DNA of 64,000 nt from VRUE01 sp963706605 (GTDB lineage Bacteria > Actinomycetota > Thermoleophilia > Solirubrobacterales > 70-9), in assembly GCA_963706605.1 (NCBI GenBank), contig OY970165.1, forward strand, positions 992,001-1,056,000, written 5' to 3'. Both the position numbers and the translations under genes were made by a program. This document shows, in pieces, positions 57,377-64,000 of this stretch. Positions within the stretch are counted from its first letter, which is position 1, and every line of letters begins with the position of its first letter. The notes beneath the pieces were generated by a model. The model worked only from the letters and a program-made list of their open reading frames with translations. It was not told where the DNA came from and ran no database searches.

Positions 57377-58794
57377 CAGCCTTCTTCTTCCTCATTGGTG
57401 GTTTTCGTGCCCCACAGCTTGGAGGCCGGCCCGATCACGGTCTTGCCCCCGACGTAGCGCTCGTTGCCGGCTTCGCAGACTTCGTCCTGGCCAGGCGCCG
57501 CGGTTCTCGGGTAGGGATTGAAGTGGAGGTGGTTCCTGTTGTCGGGGCCTCCGTTGGCGGGCGCGGAAGCCGGGCCCGCCTCCGAGTTCGGCCCGGGCGG
57601 GGGCTCGAAGGAGATCGCACCCAACCAGTTGCCGTTGCCGTTCGATTCGCTGAACGCATCGGCCAGGTTCTGGAAGGCGAAGCTGAGGTAGTTGCAGGTG
57701 GTCTGGGCGGGAGCGATGAACTTGAGCGGCTGGTCGAGCACCTTGTTGGTGTCGGTCAACAGGTCGAGGCCGTTGAAGACCGCGGGATTTTCCTGGAAGT
57801 CGAGCAGGGCCTCCGCGGTCGGCGTCAGCTGCGCGTACAGGGCCGGTGAGCGGTTCAGCGCCGGGATGCCGGCGCGCAGCGCCGCGTCGATCGTCGGCGA
57901 CGTCTCGCCCAGGGCTTTGGCGCCGGGCTTCAGGGCCGTGAAAAAGCGCGCCGAATCGTGGAAGAAGGGACGCAGGGCCGGCAGGTCGGCGGTAACCGCG
58001 TCGAGGGTCGGCGGACCCTTGACGATCGTTTCCTGGATGAACGGCCGCGATACCCGAGCGAAGGCGGCAAAGGTGCGATCCAGGGCGACGAACATGCTCG
58101 CCTGAGTCTCGGCGACCGGGGCGACGGTGGCCGAGAGGTCCTCCAGCGCTCGCCAGAAGCCGCCGAAGTTGGTGCTTGGATCGACGATCGTGCTGAGCAC
58201 GGGCTGGGCGTTTTCGGTGAGCAGCCGCAGGGAGCCGATCGCGGCGTTGAACTGAGGTCCGCGGCCGGCGAGGGCGTTGCCGAACCCCGCCTGACCGCGC
58301 CGGATCGCGTCCCGCGTCTTCTCGTTGAACATGTCGAAGAACTGGTCGATATCGACGGGTTCGGGGCGCGCGGCGGAGAGCGGGATCGTTTCCCCCGCCG
58401 CCAGGCCGTCGGAGGAGCCGCCCGGGACGATCTGCAGGTACTTCAGGCCGAGCGGCGATTTGGGCCGGATGATCATCGTCGAGTTGGCCGGAATCGGTTC
58501 GGCGCTCTTGTCGAGACTGAGGTCGAGTTCGGCGGCGAGCCGGCCGTTGGCGAGCTGCACCGGCACCACCGACTTGACGACGCCGACCCGCGAGCCGCCG
58601 ATCCGCACCTCGTTGCCTTTGACCAGCGCGTCGGCGTTCGGCACCCGTGCCTTGAGGTTGTAGGTGGAGACGAAGGGCAGGCCGTTGTTGGCGTTGTAGG
58701 CGAGGAAGACGGCGACGATCACGACCAGCACCGTGACCGCGCCGACGATCACCGGGCTGCTCGCGACCCCCTGTATGCCGCCGCGGTTCCTCAT
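57376..58794 (-). CDS. Mce family protein, third gene of operon (MceC position)
   Basis: 472 residues. N-terminal membrane helix about 14-33 (VIVGAVTVLVVIVAVFLAY), Mce domain about 40-125 (NEVRIGGSRVGVVKSV, IIRPKSPLGLKYLQIVPGG), a long helical domain with repeated Phe/Leu heptads, and a C-terminal region containing Cys, Asn and Pro. The ATG overlaps the upstream stop by 4 bases. Confidence 0.9.
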   Translation of the reverse strand: MRNRGGIQGVASSPVIVGAVTVLVVIVAVFLAYNANNGLPFVSTYNLKARVPNADALVKGNEVRIGGSRVGVVKSVVPVQLANGRLAAELDLSLDKSAEPIPANSTMIIRPKSPLGLKYLQIVPGGSSDGLAAGETIPLSAARPEPVDIDQFFDMFNEKTRDAIRRGQAGFGNALAGRGPQFNAAIGSLRLLTENAQPVLSTIVDPSTNFGGFWRALEDLSATVAPVAETQASMFVALDRTFAAFARVSRPFIQETIVKGPPTLDAVTADLPALRPFFHDSARFFTALKPGAKALGETSPTIDAALRAGIPALNRSPALYAQLTPTAEALLDFQENPAVFNGLDLLTDTNKVLDQPLKFIAPAQTTCNYLSFAFQNLADAFSESNGNGNWLGAISFEPPPGPNSEAGPASAPANGGPDNRNHLHFNPYPRTAAPGQDEVCEAGNERYVGGKTVIGPASKLWGTKTTNEEEEG

Positions 58795-60308
58795 GGTCCC
58801 AGGAGGTAGTCGAGGAGGGCGCGCTGCGGAGCGGAGGGCGCCGCCTTGGCGCCGAGCTGTTCGCCTTCGCCCAGGCTGGGGGCCGCGGGCGTCGGCGCTG
58901 CGGGGGCCGGGGAGGAAGGCGGCGCGGCGCTCGAATCCGAGGCCGTACCGCCCGTCTGGCCGTTGAGCTGTTCCTGGATCCGCCTGTAGAGGGCCACCGC
59001 GTCGGAGGCGGAGGCGGAGGAGTGGGCACCAGGCCCGTTGAAGTTAGCGCTGCAGCCACTGGTCGGTTCGATCACGTAGTCGACGCAGTTGGAGAGCACG
59101 ATCAGCGCTCGGCCGAAGTGGCCGTACTGATCGAATTCATTGATGGTCGCGGCGCTGTTGTAGAGCAGGTCGACCAGGCCGTCGAAACCGCCCGTCTTCC
59201 TGGTGCTGGTCAGAAGCTGGCTCAGATTGGTGGTCGGGCTGACGCCGCTGCGGGCGAGATCGCGGATCTTGCTGACGACGGGATCGGCGGCGCGGAGCTT
59301 CGGTCCCGCCACTTCACCGGTCGCGCCGAGCGACTTCAGCGAGACGGTCGAGGCAGCCGAGAAGGGGGTCAGCGCCCTGGTCGCGCTGGTCAGCGCGGGC
59401 GCGGCCTTGCCGAGGTCGGCGAAGACCGGCGCGGCGGCATTGGAGAAGCCTTCGAGGCTGCCCATCGTCTGCCGCAGCTCGCGCAGGAAGTGCGGGAACT
59501 TCTGCAGCGAGGCTTCCAGCGCGGCGCCCTTTTCGGAGCTGGCCTGAGCGGCGGCGCCGGAGTTGGTGAAGAAGCCGGCGACGCTGGCGCGCTCCCGCGA
59601 AAGCGGCCCGAGGATCTGCTCGGAGTCGGAGGCGAGCTGGGCCAACCGGTCGCGCTGTTCGTTGAGAGTGGCAAAGAGCCGGTCGGTGTCGCGCAGCACC
59701 GGATTGGCGCGCTTGACGACCTGCTCGAGATCTTCGCCGCGACCGGCCAGCGAAGCGCCCAGTTCGTTGAAGATCAAACGGAAGCGCTGCGCGTAGGGCA
59801 GCTGCTGGATGTTGTTGATCAGGTCCGGGTCGACGCTGGTGCTGTTGTTCTCGACGGGCAGCAGGAACTGGCCGGCGCCGGGTTCGCCCGCCGGGATCTT
59901 CTTCAGCGAAGGCGGCGGCGGCGAGCCGGGGGCGCGGGGAAGGGTCGGGCGGCAGTCGACGAACTTCTCGCCGATCAGCGACTGCGGGCGGATCAGGCAG
60001 CTGGCGTCGCTGCGGAAGTCCTGAAAACCGGGGTCTTCGATATTCATCACGATCACGGCTTTGCCCGGCACCGCCTGCTTCTTCCCGTTTTCGTAGCTGT
60101 CGATCTCGCCCGGCATCGTCACGCCGACCGATTCGATTTCACCGACGGTCGCGCCGGCGACGCGCACTTCCTCGCCCTTGACCATGAAGCCGCCGCTGTC
60201 GAAGATCGCGCGGACGACGTAGCCGCTGCTGCTGCCGCTGCTGCCGGCGAGCAGCACGACGACGACGATCGCCGCCACCACCCCGACTGCTATCAGCGCT
60301 TTCCTCAT
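58791..60308 (-). CDS. Mce family protein, second gene of operon (MceB position)
   Basis: 505 residues from ATG 60308, whose last bases form ATGA with the stop of the upstream gene; the frame open to 60338 is not used. Membrane helix about 4-22 (ALIAVGVVAAIVVVVLLA), Mce domain about 28-130 (EEVRVAGATVGEIESVGV, IRPQSLIGEKFVDCRP), long helical region, then a Pro/Ala/Ser-rich disordered tail of about 50 residues. Compared with the other five proteins it has a longer Mce-domain loop (residues about 105-145). Confidence 0.9.
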   Translation of the reverse strand: MRKALIAVGVVAAIVVVVLLAGSSGSSSGYVVRAIFDSGGFMVKGEEVRVAGATVGEIESVGVTMPGEIDSYENGKKQAVPGKAVIVMNIEDPGFQDFRSDASCLIRPQSLIGEKFVDCRPTLPRAPGSPPPPSLKKIPAGEPGAGQFLLPVENNSTSVDPDLINNIQQLPYAQRFRLIFNELGASLAGRGEDLEQVVKRANPVLRDTDRLFATLNEQRDRLAQLASDSEQILGPLSRERASVAGFFTNSGAAAQASSEKGAALEASLQKFPHFLRELRQTMGSLEGFSNAAAPVFADLGKAAPALTSATRALTPFSAASTVSLKSLGATGEVAGPKLRAADPVVSKIRDLARSGVSPTTNLSQLLTSTRKTGGFDGLVDLLYNSAATINEFDQYGHFGRALIVLSNCVDYVIEPTSGCSANFNGPGAHSSASASDAVALYRRIQEQLNGQTGGTASDSSAAPPSSPAPAAPTPAAPSLGEGEQLGAKAAPSAPQRALLDYLLGP

Positions 60309-61786
60309 GGTCCGGGGGGAGCGTCGGTCGGATTGCATTCAGACGGGCTCACGCTCGAACCCGCGAAGGGGGGGTTGGTGAAGGGGCTGGAACCGTCCGC
60401 TGCGGATTGAGTGCCGCCGCCGGGACAGGGGCGCCGAACGGGCGCCGACCCACCGAACGCTTCGTACTGCTGGCTCGGCGGGATCGGTTCGAGCTCGCCG
60501 CTGCTGGAGTTGCGTTTGAACAGATTGAGCGCGAGTTGGACCCGCGCGTAGTGACCGTTACCGTCGTAGGCGCCGGTGATCTGGCCGAGCTTGCCGAAGC
60601 CGTTGAAGATGTCCGGCGTGTAGGCGCGGGCGAAGTTGAGGGTCGGCTGGAAGTCGGCGATCGCCTGTTCCGCGTGCGGGAATGCCTTCGAGGACCGTTG
60701 CTGCACGTCCGGCAGGGCAGCGAGCGCTTCGGCGGTGTCGTTGGCGAAGCCCTTGCGACTCGTGCTCAGACGGAGGTTCTTGAAGACCGGTACCGCCTTG
60801 GAGAGCACCGGGCGCAGTTCGCTCAGGAACGACGCCAGGTGCTTGGTCGCCGGCTTAGCCGTTTCGACCAGCGGGTCGATGTCGTCAAGCGCGGCGCGCA
60901 GGTTGACGAAGGTGGTGTTGCTCTGGCGGAAGAAGGGTGGCAAGAGTCGCAGCGATTCGCTGAGCGCCTTGTTCTGGCTGGCGATCGCGCCGAACGCCGT
61001 ACTGGCGTTGGAGATTGCGCTCGACAGCTCGTTCCCACGCGCGGCCACCGCGGTGGACAGCTTGCTGGAGCTGACGACGAAGCGCTGGAACAACCTCTGG
61101 TCGGCGTTCAGTTCGTGCACGAAGGCACTGGTCCGGTTCAGCGCCGGGGCAAAGTACTTGTAGGTCTGGTTCGCCTCCTCGCCGCGACCCGAGTAGATCG
61201 CGGCGTTACCGCGGATGAACTGGCCGAGGGCGCGCCGCACCGGGGTCGGGAAGGTGTTGAAGAACTGGTCGAGATCGACCTCGGTCGTGGTCGAGCCGAG
61301 GCCGAGGGTGGCGCCGTCGTCGAGCGCCGGGCTGCTGTTCGGCCCGGGACTGATCGAGATGTAGTGGTTGGCCACCCCCGAGAGCGAGGTGGCGCGGATC
61401 ACAGCGGTGCTGCCCTCGTGCAGCTGCTGATCGACGCTGACTTCGATCTTCGCCAGGTTGTCGTCGGTGAGGCCGATGCTTTCGACCGAGCCGACCGCCT
61501 GGCCGCCGATCAGCACCTGGTTGTCGGGCACGAGCTGGCTGGCGTTCTGGAACACGAGGTCGTACTTGTGGCTGCCGCCGCCGCTGAACAGCACGACCCC
61601 GAGGACGATGACGACGATCGCGAGGGCGGCAATGGCCGCGACGCGGGCGGGCGTCACTCCCCGGGCTTTTGCCGGACCTTTCTCCTCGCCTAAGGGTTTG
61701 GCAGCCACGGATCGTCGCTTGCGGTTCCCCCGCCTCCGTACCGGTGGAACAAGCCGCCGAATCGTATCCGAGCCACCACTCGGCAC
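60305..61786 (-). CDS. Mce family protein, first gene of operon (MceA position)
   Basis: 493 residues, start GTG 61786. A long basic cytoplasmic N-terminus (about 45 residues) precedes the membrane helix at about 46-68 (RVAAIAALAIVVIVLGVVLF). The Mce domain follows at about 75-160 (NQVLIGGQAVGSVESIGL, IRATSLSGVANHYISISPG), then the helical region and a Pro/Gly-rich Cys-bearing tail. It lies 62 bases after the MMPL gene on the same strand. By position it is the first Mce subunit; YrbE permease genes, normally just upstream, are not visible and may lie beyond the window edge. Confidence 0.9.
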   Translation of the reverse strand: MPSGGSDTIRRLVPPVRRRGNRKRRSVAAKPLGEEKGPAKARGVTPARVAAIAALAIVVIVLGVVLFSGGGSHKYDLVFQNASQLVPDNQVLIGGQAVGSVESIGLTDDNLAKIEVSVDQQLHEGSTAVIRATSLSGVANHYISISPGPNSSPALDDGATLGLGSTTTEVDLDQFFNTFPTPVRRALGQFIRGNAAIYSGRGEEANQTYKYFAPALNRTSAFVHELNADQRLFQRFVVSSSKLSTAVAARGNELSSAISNASTAFGAIASQNKALSESLRLLPPFFRQSNTTFVNLRAALDDIDPLVETAKPATKHLASFLSELRPVLSKAVPVFKNLRLSTSRKGFANDTAEALAALPDVQQRSSKAFPHAEQAIADFQPTLNFARAYTPDIFNGFGKLGQITGAYDGNGHYARVQLALNLFKRNSSSGELEPIPPSQQYEAFGGSAPVRRPCPGGGTQSAADGSSPFTNPPFAGSSVSPSECNPTDAPPGP

Positions 61787-61848
61787 GCGTACGCCTGAGA
61801 TTGGCTTAACTGGAAGTCAACGGACTGCATCCCGCGCACGGCGCACAC

Positions 61849-64000
61849 TCAGACGTTGAGTCGCGGCAGCACCCGGCGCAACGGGCCGGGCAACCACCAG
61901 ACGCGGTCACCCAGCAGCAGCATCAGCGCCGGCAGCAGAACGATGCGGACGACCGTGGCATCCAGCAGCACCGCCACCGTCAAGCCGACCCCCAGTTGAC
62001 TGACGGTGGCGATCGACGCGCCGGCGAAGGCGACGAAGACGGCCATCATGATCGCCGCGGCGCCGGTGATCACCCGCGCGGTCTTCTGCAGCCCGAACTG
62101 GATCGCCGCGTCATTGTCGGCGTCACGGTCATAGCTCTCCCGCATCCGCACCAGGAGAAAGACCGCGTAGTCGATCGAGAGGCCGAAGACGACCCCGAAG
62201 ATCGCGGTCGCGCCGACCGCGTCGACGTAGCTGCGGCCGCCCAGCGGCCAGTCCTGCGGCAGGTTGAAGAGGAGAGTGAGGACGCCGAAGGCGACGGCGA
62301 CAGTCAGCAGGTTGAGACCGACTGCGATCGCGGCCAACGGCAGGGCGCGAAAGACGAGGACGAGGACGAGGAAGGTGGCGAGGGCGATCGCAGCGACCAC
62401 GTACGGGATCCGATCGCGGGTGACCTGGCTGTAGTCGTTGAGCTGCGCGGCCCCGCCGGCGACCCCGGTGTCGAGTCCGGCTTCTTTGCCCAATGCGGCC
62501 GCCTCCACCTCGAGGCGCTTGTTGAGGGCGATCGAGCCGGCCGAGTTGAACGTGTAGCGGGAGATCACCAGGATCGCCGCCGCCTGACCGCCGCCGTTCA
62601 GGTCGATCGCGGTCGCGGCGCGCTCGCGGGCACGGGGCTGAGCGCCGTCCAGAGCGGAGAGAACAAAGTAGCCGGAGTCGAAGATCCCCGGCGTGGTGCG
62701 CTGCAGGCGGCGGGCCCGTCGCTTCAGCGAAGCGTCGTTGGTGAGGACCTGAACCGTGGCGCGCTGCAATCCCGACTGCAACGGATATGAGGCGCTGTAG
62801 CCTTCCGCGAGTTTTTCCTCCAGCGTCGAGCCCCCTTCGCGCAGGCGCGCGATACCGCCCGCCAGCGCCGTCGCGCCGGCCCCGAGCTGCGCCAGACCAC
62901 CGCCCAGGCTGGTGGCGGCGCGAGCGAGGCGGGCCGAGCCGTGAGCGAGCTTCTTGCCCGCTCCTTCGAGTTTGTAGAGACCGTTGCTGAGCTGCTTCGC
63001 CCCCGAGCTCAGCTGCTTGATCAGGATCACCCCCGAGACGAGCCAATCGGTGATCTCCTTCGATTCTTCGGCGTTTTCGACCAGCCGTGCCTGCAGCGCC
63101 GCCAGTTCGGTCGGCAGACCCGTGTAGTCGGGTGCATAGGGCGCCCCGCTGACCGGGTCGGTCCCGCTGACCGCGGCGGAAGCCCGCCGCACCGCTTCCA
63201 GCGTCGCCGCGTAGTTGGGATCCGACTTGCCGACCGTCATCCCCTCGAGCTGACCGAGGGCCGCCTTCAGCTGTGCTTCGGCGTCCTCCGCGGGGGCCTG
63301 CAAGCGCGGCAGCGTCACATGGGCCTCCTGATTGAGCGACTTCTGCTGGTTGCGCGAGCGGTTCAGCGCGTTGCGGCGCAGGTTGGTGGGAAGGCTCTGC
63401 AACCCGAACTTCAGCTGCAGGGCCGCAAGCGCAGCGCGATGCTGGGCGCCCGCCAGGCGCCGGGTGCCGTCGGCGAAGATCCGCAGGGCGCCGACCGCCC
63501 GTTCGCTACCGGAGGTTGCCCGTGCCAGTCCCGAGGCGAGCAGGGTCGCGCCGTCCTCGGCCTTCCCCGACCCCTCGGCCAGCAGGCCGGCGCCATAGCT
63601 CGCCTGTGAGATCCCGGCGCGCAACTGCGCAACCCCGGCCGCGGCGCGTCCCAGGTTGCGACCCAACCGTCCCAGCTGGGCCAGCGGCCCCGCTTCGGCT
63701 CCGGAGGCGAGCAGGTTGCCTGCTTCGCGCAGCGGCGCGACCGCGCGGGATACCTGCGCGGGGCCGATCACCGCCTGAACTCCGGGCTGGGCGGCGATTC
63801 GCCGCTGCCAGCGAGTGAGCACCTGGAGGCGGTGCGGTTCGGTGACGGTGCCGCGATCCGCGCTGGCGACGATCACGAACGGCGCGTCGTAGCCGGGACC
63901 GACAGCCCGCTCGATCAGTTCGAAATCCTTCCTGGAGGGATCGTCGCGGGAGAGCTGCGTCTGGCTCGGCGGGCCGGTCTTCAGAGCGAGCGCCGGCAAG
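61849..64000 (-). CDS. MMPL/RND-family lipid transporter, 5' end cut by window edge
   Basis: About 717 residues are visible; the N-terminal portion, with the first membrane helix and probably the first RND domain, lies beyond the window. The visible part begins in the extracytoplasmic porter domain (long Ala/Leu/Gly-rich coiled helices, about 130-420) and then has five or six membrane helices (about 540-700) with FGLSIDYAVFLLVRMRE, whose Asp-Tyr pair forms the proton-relay site of MMPL proteins. The C-terminus is short and lacks the long cytoplasmic tail of some mycobacterial MmpL. MMPL proteins export lipids or glycolipids with the proton gradient. It precedes the mce operon by 62 bases, suggesting joint lipid traffic. 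Confidence 0.9.
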   Translation of the reverse strand, partial: LPALALKTGPPSQTQLSRDDPSRKDFELIERAVGPGYDAPFVIVASADRGTVTEPHRLQVLTRWQRRIAAQPGVQAVIGPAQVSRAVAPLREAGNLLASGAEAGPLAQLGRLGRNLGRAAAGVAQLRAGISQASYGAGLLAEGSGKAEDGATLLASGLARATSGSERAVGALRIFADGTRRLAGAQHRAALAALQLKFGLQSLPTNLRRNALNRSRNQQKSLNQEAHVTLPRLQAPAEDAEAQLKAALGQLEGMTVGKSDPNYAATLEAVRRASAAVSGTDPVSGAPYAPDYTGLPTELAALQARLVENAEESKEITDWLVSGVILIKQLSSGAKQLSNGLYKLEGAGKKLAHGSARLARAATSLGGGLAQLGAGATALAGGIARLREGGSTLEEKLAEGYSASYPLQSGLQRATVQVLTNDASLKRRARRLQRTTPGIFDSGYFVLSALDGAQPRARERAATAIDLNGGGQAAAILVISRYTFNSAGSIALNKRLEVEAAALGKEAGLDTGVAGGAAQLNDYSQVTRDRIPYVVAAIALATFLVLVLVFRALPLAAIAVGLNLLTVAVAFGVLTLLFNLPQDWPLGGRSYVDAVGATAIFGVVFGLSIDYAVFLLVRMRESYDRDADNDAAIQFGLQKTARVITGAAAIMMAVFVAFAGASIATVSQLGVGLTVAVLLDATVVRIVLLPALMLLLGDRVWWLPGPLRRVLPRLNV

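Noticed and set aside
1..64000. tRNA, rRNA, prophage or integrase genes
   Set aside because: None recognised; gaps are all below 300 bases and none showed a tRNA cloverleaf by eye. A tRNAscan run would be decisive.
63999..64000. TTG at 63999 as the start of the MMPL gene
   Set aside because: The frame runs on to the window edge, and the protein would lack its first membrane helix, so the gene almost certainly continues beyond.

Overview
The window is a GC-rich bacterial chromosome segment, packed with genes and with no gap over 300 bases. It looks actinobacterial, most likely class Thermoleophilia (Solirubrobacterales or a close relative). Support for this: a six-gene mce operon with an MMPL transporter, a two-gene trehalose region (TreT plus a GT20 enzyme), frequent GTG/TTG starts, a short secreted protein opening with the MKQLSKRLSYANVV type leader followed by AVxxxKI repeats, and very large NHL/FN3/DUF11 secreted proteins. 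The placement is inferred from gene families; no rRNA or tRNA gene was seen.

Layout. 1-3725 (minus): edge-truncated sedolisin protease, PLP aminotransferase, secreted YVTN-propeller/PKD protein. 3811-5849 (minus): sucCD. 5904-8554 (plus): HAD hydrolase and a secreted sulfatase. 8571-10328 (minus): biotin carboxylase/BCCP fusion. 10468-13109 (plus): alpha/beta hydrolase, PHP phosphoesterase, secreted Pro/Ala-rich protein. 13121-18161 (minus): sulfate assimilation run (small ORF, dodecin, rhodanese, ferredoxin sulfite reductase, APS reductase, ATP sulfurylase, APS kinase). 18197-26984 (minus): a four-gene operon made only of secreted proteins, behind a near-consensus promoter. 27240-31064 (minus): pyrE, epimerase, small membrane protein, L,D-transpeptidase, CPBP protease. 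31063-34648 (plus): MscS-like channel, class A PBP, GT-C mannosyltransferase-like protein. 34722-35807 (minus): flippase-like membrane protein. 35871-39973 (plus): thiL, then a response regulator/histidine kinase/HtrA lipoprotein operon. 40019-43349 (plus): TreT, GT20 enzyme, small membrane protein. 43368-50209 (plus): rpsF-ssb-rpsR-rplI, two membrane genes, dnaB, a DnaC-type loader, purA. 50269-52867 (plus): TetR regulator and two tandem paralogous secreted proteins. 52933-64000 (minus): MMPL transporter (cut by the window edge) and six mce genes joined by 1-4 base stop/start overlaps.

The most unusual signal is a set of long, near-perfect palindromic elements. Most lie between genes; two lie in frame inside genes. 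(i) Two copies share 14-base arms CGTGCCGGGAGTTA around a symmetric loop centred on CCATATGG (2022-2073, 11308-11361). (ii) Two copies share a 72-base core at 69 of 72 positions, but each is closed by an unrelated and self-complementary outer stem (29175-29275, 48716-48821). (iii) Two copies share a 9-bp basal stem and an asymmetric GG/ACAGG internal loop, while the next 15 bp differ completely in sequence yet pair perfectly in both (30268-30346, 43118-43263). (iv) Single elements lie at 10354-10444 (24-bp perfect stem), 42752-42880 and, inside thiL, at 36401-36443. Families ii and iii show whole-stem covariation. That fits either selected RNA/DNA structure or elements that insert into hairpins, and I regard this as the best candidate for an undescribed system.

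A second candidate is the all-secreted operon at 18197-26984. One of its proteins shares a precise Cys and GEG/FPEQ framework with the two tandem secreted proteins beside the mce cluster.
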